Shown here: one piece after another, positions 20,293 to 32,355 of the stretch
How positions within the stretch are numbered: position 1 is the stretch's first letter
How the letters are laid out: every line of letters begins with the position of its first letter
DNA from: Hyaloscypha bicolor E
Lineage: Eukaryota > Ascomycota > Leotiomycetes > Helotiales > Hyaloscyphaceae
Assembly (NCBI RefSeq): GCF_002865645.1
Contig: NW_020194517.1
Location: 1,302,001 to 1,366,000 of the forward strand
Direction: 5' to 3'
Length of the DNA: 64,000 nt
Program-made: the position numbers and the translations under genes
Notes under the pieces: model-generated
Told to the model about the DNA's origin: nothing
What the model saw: only the letters and a program-made list of their open reading frames with translations
Databases searched by the model: none

Positions 20293-23282
20293 GGACTCGT
20301 GGCGTTAGAACCGACGTTGCACATGGACTTGGGGCAAAATATGTGGGTTTGTGTTTTTGCACGGCGCTTCGACCTAGGTGAAAGGCCCGATATGAGGGTA
20401 ATGGGAACCTCTCCAAGGGAGAGATTTAATGAAATGCGTATTGAAAGTAACGTCAGACGGAGGAGAGGCTGAAAGGATGAATACCTTGTTGCGTGGACTC
20501 CCAGCAAGTTGCGGGGTGACAAATCGAGAGGCACAAAGTGGCCGGATAGGGAATGAAGCATCTCGCCTGGTATTCAGCAGCCGTTTGAAGTGATGCTGGT
20601 CGTATTGATCCTTACATCCTCAACAGCCGCACGACTGGAAATGCCTCGGAGGTCGTCTCATTACCTCGACCCGCACGGGGAAGAACTCAGCTTCGAGCCG
20701 CCCGCCTAGCTCAGAAGCTGAGAAACCCGTGTGGCATGTATATGAAGTTGATGGGACGATATTAACTTAATGACAGCAAGCGCCAAATACTCACCAGGAT
20801 ATTTTTCTGGGCTTCCTTTCTTGCACAAAGTCGAATCGCGTACCCCCGCCAGCCCCAGGTTCCTCATCCGAATGCTCCGTCTCACGAACTCTGTTCATGA
20901 AGTAATCATGCCGATTATTGCAGCATCGCATTACTAGGACACTCGTGACGACATTACACATGTAGATGGGCGTCTACACAATCATTAGGGACGTTCTGGT
21001 GACTGCTGCCTTCGATTCACGGGGTTGCCGAATTACTTATCACTCGGCATCCGCTCCGGCCTCAGTCAGCAGAGGGGGGTAAAGCCACACTGAGGCGGAG
21101 TGAAACATATCGTAAGGCGGCCAATGTAATCCCTGTGTGACGACGCCATGCTTCCCGGCAAACCGCCAACCAGGGACACGACCGGACACGCCTAGCGAGG
21201 CTGACCCTCTGCGGCCAAGGCAGATTGGTCCAAATGTACGGACGTACTGATACGGCAGAGTACGATCTTGCACTGCTAGAGCGAGGGGTATCGTCAACTT
21301 CACTTCAGATGAGATCTGTTTCCCATTGACCTAACCCTGCTGCGTGTCCCCAAGCTTCGTACCGCAGCCTACGAATGGGCCGCATCTGAGACACAATTCA
21401 CATCAGTGCGAGATTGAGATGCAACTTTGATTCTTTTGGGACCCCCTTTGCAAACTTGCACTTGCGCTTGCTCCCCACCGCCCACTCAAGGTGGAGAAAT
21501 GTTTGGTGTCACACGCTGCTGTGGGCCTACTGTGGAAGGAAACGGACAAGAATTGACCGCCTGCTGTTCTCAGTACGCTCACCGAGTTCGAATGAGGATA
21601 ACCAGCAGATGCAAGTCCTTTGCAATTGTTTCATCACCTGGTCGAGCTGAAGGAGCACGGCAATGGAGTCATATCTGCTCTTGACTGCATATCTAGCACC
21701 GCAAGACCAGGCTCCCAGACTCATTTATCGAGCCTCAGGCCGTGGAAGGCTGGTGACAGGGGCCGATTGGTGAAGATACGGCCGCAGGACTGGCCGCGCT
21801 TGTGGAACCGCGGACTGAAGATGGGTTTCGAGGATCGTGAGAGCACAAGAAAGGCGCGATCGAGGGACGGCGCCATCGGTGGTGGCATTCGGGCGATCTC
21901 TGGGATGCCATTGGGGCTCTCATTTGTCCGGCACTTTCTTGGTGCGCAACGGCCTGCGCCCAAAGCTTCCACCATCGCTTCCATGCTTCCATGCTCCCTG
22001 TTCCATCCCATGCTCCGTGCTCCCGTGCGTACGGCGCTCCAGCAATTGCCAATTGCGGTGGCAGGGGCCTCGCAACAAGCACAGCCCCTGCATTCGGCCA
22101 CCGTGCAAGTTTGGTGCTGGTGGTACTCGCCAGGTCGCGGGTAACTTCAAAGCGAGCAGCCGAGCCAACTGTTCTAATTTCAGCGTGCTGCTGACTTCGC
22201 TCACTACTCGGCTGCTCCTCCTCTAGGCTCTCGCGCTCTCGCGAACCGCACTCGACCTCCCCGCGACCCAACGCCCCGAGCTCACCCATCTCATCATCCT
22301 GGACATCTGTCTGCCACAATCGTTCCAACTACTACTCCGCAGCGACATGGCATGGTCGTCCCCCAATCAGCCCGCCCGTTCACCGCAGATGTCCGGCCTC
22401 ACGATCGCTCACCACGGGATTGACGTGCCCCGGCCCGCTCACTCATTCGTTCCCCGACGACGCCCAGTTCTGGCTCACCTCATACTTCTCCCATCTGCCG
22501 TCGCACGCGTCCAGGACTCGACGACCCGGCCCAGGCACATGTGGGAGCCTGTCCACCCAGAGCCACATGCACTTGTGCCAATTGGACCGCTGTGGTTCCC
22601 TCTTTAGCATCTCCCGCGTTGCCGCACTAACCTAAATGATCCGCGAGATCGCGTAATGGACCAGGCCTCCGGTATAGCCAGGTACTACGCTCGAGGCTGA
22701 GGGTCCTCCTACTCAGCACATGGAACGAGCTATCTCTCAGCCTTCGAGGGGCCTTTTCTCATCCTGTAAGCCACCGATGGGCAGACCAACCGTTTGGGTC
22801 TTGGGGCCTCGGAACAACGCCCCTCCTTGCAGGACTCTGGACTAGCACTGCTCTCCCCCTCTGTCCTCGTCTGTAAAGACACTCCACCCTCGACTCATCT
22901 TCTGCCCTTCCCCCCTCCCTGGTATAACTTCCTGCATGCTGGCTTGCATACGGCTTCTGCACTTCATCCCCCTCCACCACCCTTCACTGTTGCCTTATGC
23001 TTCTCTGGCAAGTCCTCTAGCCAAGCCTCAGTGGTTCTTAAGGCAGTCATACCCCTCAGCGCAGATGACTCTTTTGCATCACCTCGCTCTCTGTCGTCTG
23101 CCTTCGTTAGAATTTCTTTGCTCAGACTTCTCTTTCAGTCTGCTTCTTAATATATTTCATAACCTCACTGCCGTTTATCTCAGGCCCTTTCATAATTCTT
23201 GTCAATCCGTCCGGCGTACCCCTCCACCATTGCTCCTGTTCCCCCACTACACCTCAACTTCATCTCAGCATAGCATCTCACC
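20293..23282. other. Gene-poor region upstream of the small Cys protein
   Basis: About 3 kb. Several open frames (for example 21620-22144 plus, 21735-22328 minus) overlap on both strands without splice logic, starts or motifs. CT-rich DNA from about 22830 to 23280 looks like the promoter and leader of the gene at 23283. A hairpin lies at 20674-20731. Confidence 0.45.
20674..20731. repeat. Imperfect inverted repeat / hairpin
   Basis: CACGGG then CTCAGCTTC (20674-20679, 20686-20694) are matched in reverse complement by GAAGCTGAG and CCCGTG (20714-20722, 20726-20731). This gives 15 base pairs with an asymmetric internal loop and a 19-nt apical loop. It lies about 380 bp after the regulator stop codon. 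Confidence 0.4.
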
Positions 23283-23543
23283 ATGTGCTATCTCGTCGTT
23301 GAACGGTACTCAGTGTGCCGCTGCTTATACTACAAGCACAATGTCGACATGTGCGCGGCATACGGTCAGCAAGGGCACCCAATTCAAGAGAGAACCGTGC
23401 TAGTCGGCTACGCCTGTGAGCGACATTCCCAATATCAACAACCAGCAGAGTCATCTTCAAGGGGTGGCTACTCGGATTCAGGTTATGGGACAGCGAGCCA
23501 TGGTTCGCACCGACACCAATCGTCACGGCGGCAACGGAGATGA
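23283..23543 (+). CDS. Small conserved Cys/His protein, function unknown
   Basis: An 86-residue protein starting MCYLVVERYSVCRCLYYKHN in a good start context (TCACCATGT). The pattern C-x(n)-C-x-C-x(5)-H-x(3)-C then GHPIQERTVLVGYAC-x(2)-H resembles small single-exon proteins I recall as widespread but uncharacterised in Pezizomycotina. The Cys/His spacing could bind a metal, but no known finger class fits. The C-terminal 35 residues are Ser/Gly/Arg-rich and probably disordered. The upstream leader is long and pyrimidine-rich, which suggests a well-expressed mRNA. A downstream exon cannot be excluded, since a basic frame ending HQNSHSYSSVTID lies near 23645-23705. Confidence 0.6.
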   Translation: MCYLVVERYSVCRCLYYKHNVDMCAAYGQQGHPIQERTVLVGYACERHSQYQQPAESSSRGGYSDSGYGTASHGSHRHQSSRRQRR

Positions 23544-26500
23544 AACATATTGTCTTCGGTAACGGGTTATGCATCATGGCAGATCTTTCCTCTCGTGCGC
23601 TTCGAGTTCGACGACTGGAGTCATTATCTCTTCTCATTTCGTGGAAGGACCTCCTCGGCGCCGCCATCAGAACTCACACTCCTACTCGTCGGTCACGATC
23701 GATTGATGGCTTCTTCTGCGCCTTGAAGGACTCGCCCCAACCCTTCCTCGAGTCTATTCCTCATGAACAACGTACCTCGCGAGACACGACGAACGAAAAC
23801 CAACGAAAGAACGAAATGATACGCGCGATGCCATGATTCTCACGAAGTTATCGAAGGCGCAAAGAAGGGAACATACACGGTGGGCTCAAGCCCGAACAAA
23901 ATATACACGGATGGTCACTCGGATCTCGACACTACACTCCTCGAATCGAAACTTTGCATTGCATATTTAGCGGTACCTTTTCCACAGCATAGCGTCGGCA
24001 TTGGGTCATTGGGCATGGTGTTCATTCTCTTCAGCGCGTCATTTCTCTCCTCCTTATTTTCTGCTATTTTTCTGAATTTCTTTTTGTAATCGTTGCATGG
24101 GATGGATATGATACCAAGGTGTTTGGAAGGATACATTTTGTTATTTTGGGACTCTCTGCTCTCTTTTTTTTATTTTTACAATGATGTAATCTGAGATTCA
24201 TTATTCTTGCAATTCCTATTTTCAAATTCGCTTTTCTCAACACTATAGGAGTAGAACTCCCGCTCAGGCAGCAATCAAGGCAACGCAAAATTCTTGTTTT
24301 CATAGTTTTTTAGGCAGAAAAAAGCAAGGCGACGGAAGGAATGGAGGGGCAGGGCAATCTTTCGGATTCGGATCGCAATCAGGCTGCGCCTGCAGGAAGC
24401 GTCGCCAGGGACACGAAAGGCAAAGGACTTTCAGGAAAGGCGCGAAGACGGATATTGAATACCATGTTGTTTTCCTCGATCGCGCGTTTTGCTACTTTTC
24501 AAGTCACCATGTTGATCATGACCTTGTGTACTTGGAATCACTTACTTTATCACTACTTCTTGCTCTTCTTGCTGCTTTCAACTTTTGATGTATAATGTAG
24601 TGTGGTGGACATCGTTGCTGTGCAATGGAACGGACTCGTGTGATGTATTGGGTGAGGAACTGGATGACGAGGCTCAGGCAGTCGCAGCAGTCATCGCAGG
24701 AACCGGCGACGTTGGGCTGGTCCAATCATATCCTTGTCAGGCCGTGACACTCCGAGCACACTCATACCTGGTGTAACTGTATTTAGACCCCAACCATTTC
24801 CGGACTGCCTACTTACGGCTGGCTCTTTCTAGTAAGAGCTACGCGGTGCGGGTTAAAAATAAAAATAAAAATGCGTCTTCAACTTTTTAATCCCTCAATG
24901 GTGAGTTGAAAGGTCATGAGATCAGGGAGTGTGTGTAATGAATTCGAATTCGTCAACTCCTAACGTTGTCATCATCGTCCTCATATCCCCGAACCCCGAT
25001 AGCCCTATGCCGAGTAACATAACCTCTAGAATCACAGAATGGTCGCCCTCATGACTGAATCCAAGTCGGCTCACTTTCGCCCCTCAAGCATCAATCTGCA
25101 TCTGTCCACATCGACGCAACTGCCTTAACACGGTCTCCGAATCAGTGCGAATCCCCGAAGGCAGCGAGGCGGTCCCGACGCTTCGGACTGTCCTCTGAGA
25201 CTCGGGGCCTTTCACTGCCTTTACCTTGGTCGTATATTAACGGTTAAGGGATGAAGGGATGAATGAGACATTCCTTCGTTCCGCCCCGTTCGTTTGCCAG
25301 GCCGTTGGGACGGGCAGAATGTATCCTCACCTCTCCTGTCCTGTACTCTGCCTACATATGGATCTGGCTCGTTAAGGTACGAGGCGATGTAAGCAATGAC
25401 GCAAGTCCTCTTTTCCTTCAATCATTGAACAGAAATCTTTTATTTTGATTAAAATAAAATAAAGCTCAACTAAATTTCTTCCCATTTCCCTATTCAATCT
25501 AGAACACCTTCTAAACAAATAATTTCAATTTTTAATTATTATTTGATTTTGTTGGCGGTTTTGTGGAATGGGTGGCAAGTACAGTATTCCGAGATGACCA
25601 CTTACTTGCTGGGCAAAAGGCAGGGTTTGTGCGGGAGCCGTGCCATCTCGTCAGCCCAGCCATTCAGGGGGGTTTATTTTTAGACCCCACGCTGGCGGAG
25701 TGGGGTGTTGGCGGGCCTCGCCTTGGCGAGCCAGCCTGTCCCACGCGAGACCCTTGCTCCTTCAGGGGGGGTGGAGGGTGATGGGAAAGAGGGGGGATTC
25801 ATGGGAAAGGGAGAGGAACGAGTGAACCTATGGGGCGAGGGGCCTCGTATTTTGGGACAGGGACGGGGGGCGGACTCCTTTGAGGCAGATTCTGACGGAA
25901 GGAGGGGAAGAGTGGCGGGGTAGAGAGGCTGGAATGGGTGATGCGGGTTTTGGATTTGACTTTTCGGAGCGTATTGGGGGCTGAAGCTGAAACCTCTTAC
26001 CCGGCTGGTAAGTCACGTCCAATGAGGATATAGGATTGGCATTTGTCGAACCTGATGCTTGATACGAAAGCAAAATCCAAATTCAGCAAATTTGCCCCCT
26101 TCCCTCCCATGAAAAGATATTTTTAAAATGGCATCGGTAGTCAAGACTCGACAAGGCTTCCAGTTTTCCCGATCCCAAGCAGAGCCCGTGGGACCATTGC
26201 CTAGATATCGCTCGCTCGCTGCCGGCAACATGATTTCCCGTTCTCCTCCCTCCCCTTGAATCTCAAGCTTACTCGTGCCTTCACCTCAGCCCATCCCACC
26301 CAAAAAAAAAAAAAACATCGCGGAAGAATTCCGAGTATGCCTCGCTTTGCCTTCTCTGACACTCTCTGTAGCTTGGATAAGGTATTAGATGCTGATGCTG
26401 ATGTGTGGTGACAGGGAGCGGGCGAGCGCGCCTGCCCCAATGTGTAAGACTTATGTCACACGCTGGCGCTTAAAGGTCCCTGTATCCACGCGAGACCCAG

Positions 26501-27859
26501 AACATACGCTGCCAGGCAAAAGGCACATGAAATATCCCGCTTATATTGTGTGGTGGCGAGACCTGAATATCTTGGCTGGGGACTCCAGCTTGGAGTGAGT
26601 GAAATTTTGGTAAGCCTCCGCATTTGATTATCCAAAAGGCGAAGCGCTCTTCGCGTAGAAAAACAGAGGACACTGACTAACTTTTGATTTGACTTTGGAG
26701 CACCAAACTTTGAAAAGCTATTTTTAGTTCTATGTTTTGAGAGAGAGGAAGAGGGAAATGTAGATCAGGTCAGACGTTACATCCGATATCTGGCTTGCCA
26801 AGAATGGAGGACAGTACGTAATTTATCTGGATGGGGGATAGATACATTGTCCCCAAACAGCTTCTTCTCCGTCTCGTCGCGGCCTTTTGGTAATCACGGC
26901 CACGAAGGAGAGCTTATTTTTGCCCGAGTGATGGACAGCTCTAGTTACGATAGAGGTAAGCCAGGCTCCGTGTTCGGAAGCGGAACGGGAAAGTAGTTGC
27001 CAAGCCGATGGTTGAAGGGGTAGTAAGCAAGCAAGGTCTTCGGGAGTAGTGGGAGAAGGGTCGGATACCGATAAGAAGTCGGTGATTAGTAAGTGGGATT
27101 AGGAACTGGGTTAAGCTTGAGGTGCTGTCACCGGGCGAACTTGACGGGTTGGAGTTTTGTTTCGGCCGTAGAGGGTCGGCCGAAAAGATGGAAGCTTGAG
27201 TAGTTGAGATATTTTGGCTGAGGCAAGAAAGTCTTGAAATGAGGCGAGGGACGGGGAGAAAATGAGCGGTCGAACATACTGCTGCTGGTGAGGCAAGATG
27301 CGGAATTTAGACAACGAAGCAGTGAAGAAACTGCTAGATAGAGGTGAGGTGCGGAAACCAAAGGCGTACGAGTGAGGATGCGATAATGCGAGAAAGCTTT
27401 CATTGCGTGATTGTGGCACTACACCCATTTTCTTCACAACTACGACATAGAGATGAAGAAAATTCTTGATAAAGACACCAGTTTGAGGCAACGAAACGTC
27501 GTGTTTTGCGGTTGGAAGCACGAGTCTGGATCAGAGTTTGAGAGGCTGAACTACAGCTACTTGTGCACAGGAACCAGAGAACCTGAGTCTGGAACGAGAA
27601 ACTTCTAGATGGAGGCAATTTGAAATTTGATGGTCATGAGACTTCGTTTTGGCTCCAGTGCTAATCTGAAGCTTCTGCGAGTGTGTAGCGTTACATCCAC
27701 ATGGAAAAACAAACCATTTTTGCCAGCACCAGTCAAATTCAGACTTTCCAGATGTGTACGCCCTTTATGCATCACCCTATCCTTTCGTAGACGCTGATTT
27801 TGTGACAAAATGAAGAGAAAACGCCCTCAGTCAAATGCTCCAAGCTGCCATCCTTACGA
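23544..27859. other. Gene-poor region
   Basis: About 4.3 kb with AT-rich patches (24050-24300, 25430-25560), an A-run near 26310 and no open frame with recognisable content. The minus-strand frame at 27111-27521 (136 aa) has no motif and is not called. Confidence 0.45.
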
Positions 27860-29966
27860 TTATGCAAACTTCTGCGCAAAAGAACTGTTCCAGAACGACT
27901 TCCTGGAGTCCTTGCGGTTGAAATTGAATTCCACTTCAACGCCCTTCCACCGAGCCCAATCCACAGCATCCGAGCTAACGTCGACGCACTCATCGAGGTT
28001 CAAGGATGTGATCCCCCTTTCAACAAACTTCCGCACTGAGACTCCAGTCACCCTCGTTCCTGAGACATCTAACTTCCGTAGCTTTGGGTACAATTCGATG
28101 ATCTGAAGGATCCTTGCATCGTGTATTTGCATCGTATTGAGTGAGAGCTCTTCCAATTCTTCGGACGGAGGATACTCGTCTGCAGCCGGTCCTGGGCGAT
28201 GCTCGGAAAGGCGTGCGCCAATCAAGAGAGACTTGAGTTTTCCATTCGCAATTGATCGTATGGTGAGGACTTTGAGCACATCAGAGCTGATGTTAGTGCC
28301 CTCGCAGTTAAAGGTTTCGAGTAAAGGAAGCTCTGCTGGGCCCTCTTCATCCACACCAACGTGCAGCAAAGCGTTGTCGCTCAGATTGAGAGACTTCAAT
28401 GTGTTGGGTAATTTGGGCAGGCGCCTAATCTGTGTGTTACTGAGATCCAGATGCTCGAGATTAGTCCACGTTGTACAGTCGACGAGGTTTGGCAGGTTAC
28501 CCCAGTTATTCAAGGTGACTGAACTAGCATTCGGTGTAGAGTCCCGAAGGCCATGCTGAAGGCGAGTCAGTCGAGTTATAAAATATACTGAAGTCCGAGG
28601 AACGGCACTTACAATATCCAGGGCTGATTGCCCATCGGACTCGAGATGTAAGGTCTTGAGTGATTCCATCACAGCCCATCTTCCAGTAAGAAATCCACCA
28701 CGGGGTCCGGTTACTCTGAGGGCCGTAACAGTAACCAGAGATGATTTGCAAATTCTGAGAGCCGATTGGACAGTGGAAAGGCTCATCTCGGTATTTTGAG
28801 AGACATAGAGGGTTTCGAGACTCTTCGCATCAGACAACGCGAAAGTCAGCGAATCACCAATCATCCCTCGACCATGCATCTGTAGCTCCTTGAGCATCCT
28901 GCAGGATTTGGTTATGAATCCCAGCCTCTGCGAGTCAATAGCCTTCATACTCAGAATCGCACGATCCAGAGTCCACTTCGACCGCCTGAAATGGACCTTC
29001 AACGATTTCTGGCTAATAGTTTTCTTGACATTTGTTGTATCCAACGTCGTCCACAACTTGTGTGATGATTCAAGCAACCTCTTCCATGACTGCGTGACAG
29101 AAAGGCAAACACTGACATCATGAATTAGTAGGATGTCAGCTGCGATTGAGTCAATATTGTAACCTACATTCGATCTCGCATGGAGAGGTTCAGACAGACC
29201 ATTTCTGCTAATTCCAGAGGTAAATACTCCAGAGGATCACGGCTCTTTTCGGGGGTCTGCGCCTGCCGGAACTGGTTGTATACCAATTGCAGTTTCTGGA
29301 ACATTAGCATTGGACCTCACAGTTGCTTTTGGGCGGCTTACAGTGCGATCATCGTCAGCCCCAATCTTGACCTTTGAAAGGCCTCTCTCATATATCTTCA
29401 AAGCGAGTTCGGGTTTTTGGAGAAGCCGCAAAACCTTTCCACAACGGAGATAGCCCTGGGTTTCGTCAGAGGATCAATCACACATCGATGATTTGAGACA
29501 TACCTTTGAGAGCTTTGGCATCTCGTCGATCATCTTCTTGGCATCCCGAAGTGCTGGTTGCAGATCACCCAACTTTTCATAAGTTGCAGCTCGAGCGTCG
29601 AGAGCATTGAGTAGAAGATGCTGGGAGCTGTAATTTACAGCCTAACGTAATTGTTAGCAAGGTCTTTGAAACATGGTAACTACTTTTGATCAAGCTTTGC
29701 GTAGCCAACACAGGACCGTGAAGATGATCGGATTCAAAGGAAACTAGACAATGAGATTCCTCCAGACACGGCGAATGATCCAAATCACCATACATATAGG
29801 AACTCCAGTGTGCAACAAGGGGGGAACGAGATGGTGAAGTGGATACCTGTGTGAAGGCCACAAGCGCTCGCGCATAGTCTCCCTTTGCATAGCGATGTCG
29901 ACCTTTGTCCATCGGCCCCATCCCTTCCTCAGCAGCTTCTGGCTTCCCCATTCCGAGTGGGTTCAT
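27860..29966 (-). CDS. TPR / F-box / leucine-rich-repeat protein, Pof3/Dia2 type
   Basis: This combination is that of S. pombe Pof3 and S. cerevisiae Dia2, SCF substrate receptors that act in replisome disassembly and genome stability. Six exons (29966-29847, 29641-29504, 29455-29342, 29295-29168, 29111-28613, 28555-27860) give 564 residues. Residues 15-125 form TPRs (KGRHRYAKGDYARALVAFTQ, LDARAATYEKLGDLQPALRD, GYLRCGKVLRLLQKPELALK). An F-box follows at about 144-190 (DPLEYLPLELAEMVCLNLS). Leucine-rich repeats fill the rest (TNLEHLDLSNTQIRRLPKLP, LKSLNLSDN, KLRKLDVSGTRVTG). All five introns carry standard donors. The fifth, 28556-28612, is 57 bp and stop-free, so its removal is inferred from GTAAGT, CTGAC and CAG. 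The start could lie further upstream. Confidence 0.85.
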
Positions 29967-30900
29967 GTGTGTGTGCTTGTGCTGGAGGAGGATGAAGGGA
30001 GCGCGTCGAGATGACGCGAGGTTGTCGACTCGGCAAGCCGGACCAGGATGTTCGAGAACAGGCTTCGCGTGACAGGGACACACCAAGTATTTATTACGCG
30101 CCAGTGGCTCTTTCAACCTTCCATCCACTTCTCAAAAACAATGAATATAACAAAGCCACGGTTACGCGCATCGCCTCTTCTCCTTCGAATGCTGCAGGAG
30201 GCGCTTACCCCAGAGATTTCTGGCATGTTATCTTTCCACTTTGAGCGCTTCTCACAATACTAAACTTGCACTAGCCTCGGAGAAGTTTCCTGAGTTTGCT
30301 AATTATCGTTGAAGGGGCCAGTGGCTTCTCGATGTGGAATCTCTCATCAACAACTCAAGCGCGCTGCAGATCCACCCAAAGCTGTGAAGCCCTTGCCGCA
30401 AAAGCCGGGGTACTCGATGTATTCAGAAGTCTGAGTCTCAGGGCTGTTGAGTTTGAGGATGTACAAATCTTCGTGCTTTCATTAACCATTCTACCTACTT
30501 TTCATTCAATTTCTTTCGCTGTCGCATCGAAGGGGGTATCTGCAGCGCGATGGCTTTTCAGCCGTCTTTCAAGCATTCCTTTTGGGTACAAACTCTAGTA
30601 AATACGAAATACCCCTGCAGACCCAGGTTTTCTAATAAACTGGGGAGTAGGACAGTGTGCAACTCTGGCGATTTGACGAAACTACAAGTAGAAGGCCACA
30701 TGGATGTTCCTCTCATTTATTATCTCGAGCTCGTTGTTCTACAATTCTACCTTGGTCAAGTAGGGCCAATTATTTTCATCTCTTGAAGGGTACTGATCTC
30801 TTATTCAATCGAAGGCGACGGATACGAGTAATTACTGGCTCGGTTTGGTCTGGGTCAACTTCATCACCCAGATTTCAGCACAATGCTCGAACGACATAAC
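29967..30900. other. Intergenic, no supported gene
   Basis: About 0.9 kb upstream of the F-box gene. Short overlapping frames only. Confidence 0.45.
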
Positions 30901-31761
30901 AATCCCACAATCGTAATGCAGCAGCAGCAGTCACTAGTTTTGCACCACCTGGCACAAGTTCGAGCTTATGGACCCTGCACATGCAAGTCGAGAACTATCA
31001 AAATACCACCACGAAGCAGTCGGACAACACAAGAGAGTGGCTCAATATCAAACCACCACAGAACATGTCTTCCCTCGACCTCTCCTGGGCAGGTTGCAGA
31101 ATCATCTTCATTCTCAAAAATGCTGGGAAAGGTGCAACAACAGGCAACAGTTGCGACGGACACCTCAGCGCCGACTGTCAACAAAACCTCACGGTTGCTG
31201 GACTCCCCGCTGCCCAACGGCTTGCTGGGACTTTCGGCGAGCCCATAGCAGGTGATTATTGTCGGGGCCAACTTGGCAACGCCACCTTCAAATACATCCC
31301 AGCCTGCTATCCAGAAGCCCAATAAAGACTTTCACCCTTCAACAACATAGACTGCGCCAGTAAGATCCATGCTCCCTCCCAGGCTCGAGACTCCGAACTA
31401 ACCTTCACAAAGTCGAAAATTTCGGTGACCCGGACCCAAACCCATACACCGACACAAGTGAGCTGTGTGGCAGAAATATTGGAGAGGGTGGGTCGAACTC
31501 GAACTTCTTTTTTGCGTCAGGGACTAAATCGGACGCAGTGTAGACCTATACGAATTATGATAAGCTTGTCAATGACGTGTCAGTAGTTTTGATGATTGCT
31601 TTTAGCAAGAACGATACGAGCTTCGCGATTCGAGGCTGTTGTGTGTGAGTACGAATAGTACCATGGCTGGGAGTAGACAGCGTTCGGCTGGTAATGGGCT
31701 ACGGAATATGTATAGGGAGGCTTGGTGGTTTGGAGTTGGGGCGCTTATGATCTCGGCGTAA
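30901..31761 (+). pseudogene. Spliced gene for a probable secreted or membrane protein, interrupted by an in-frame stop
   Basis: Exon 1 (to 31359; open from at least 30904) reads through NMSSLDLSWAGCRIIFI, NSCDGHLSADCQQNLTVAG and ATFKYIPACYPEAQ, then TAA at 31323-31325. The same frame continues LSPFNNIDCA to a GTAAGA donor at 31360. Exon 2 (31413-31537, after CTAAC...AAAG) joins in phase as IENFGDPDPNPYTDTSELCG and GEGGSNSNFFFASG. Exon 3 (31606-31761) gives RYELRDSRLLCVSTNST and a hydrophobic tail AWWFGVGALMISA. Spaced cysteines and possible N-glycosylation sites suggest a secretory-pathway protein. The start exon is not found. Correct splice sites on both sides of the stop argue for recent damage (CAA to TAA would fit) or a sequencing error. 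Confidence 0.45.
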
Positions 31762-32355
31762 AATCATCTGAGGGATTTAGAGGACGTCAGGGGTGGAACA
31801 AGGTGTCAAGGACAGTCCAGTTGGGGATGAGGATAACCTATATGAAACCTGGTCCAAATACTCTATTGGCAGCCCTACATTGACCTCCGTGAATTGAGTG
31901 AAAGGTAGATTCTGACTTTGAGATGTTGGTCCTAGAACAAATACCAGGTATAGAAGAAGGGTTGTTGTTACATGATGTCTCTATGACGAATGAGGCTATC
32001 GGTATTTCTAAATCTTTAGCCAGAAACCTTAAAATCGTCGGACTCCTACCTTGAGCTCCTACAAGAGCAATAACTTAGTGTCATACCCATATTTCTTGAA
32101 GAGTGATTTCTCACTTTCCATCAATGCCCTTGATCACGTGACGTACTAGAACTTGGCAGCCCCTCTTCGGGCCCTACTAGTAACATCAGCGCAACACCTC
32201 GTTGCACAGATGGAGCATTCAAACTCCACTCTTTCCAAAGAACTAAACACTCTTGTCTTCATCTAGGAAGAACCATGACAAGACTCACTTACTGCCACGG
32301 CAGACAGACCATTATTCACTATCGATAGTGAAATGACACCAAGCGACTCGGCACC
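31762..32355. promoter_or_regulatory. Carboxylesterase promoter region, CACGTG at 32135-32140
   Basis: About 590 bp. The element GATCACGTGACG lies about 215 bp upstream of the esterase start codon and carries a CACGTG core flanked as TCACGTGA. No gene is seen. Confidence 0.4.

Noticed and set aside
21620..22328. Overlapping frames on both strands (174 and 197 aa)
   Set aside because: No motifs, no splice logic, and both strands are equally open in GC-rich DNA.
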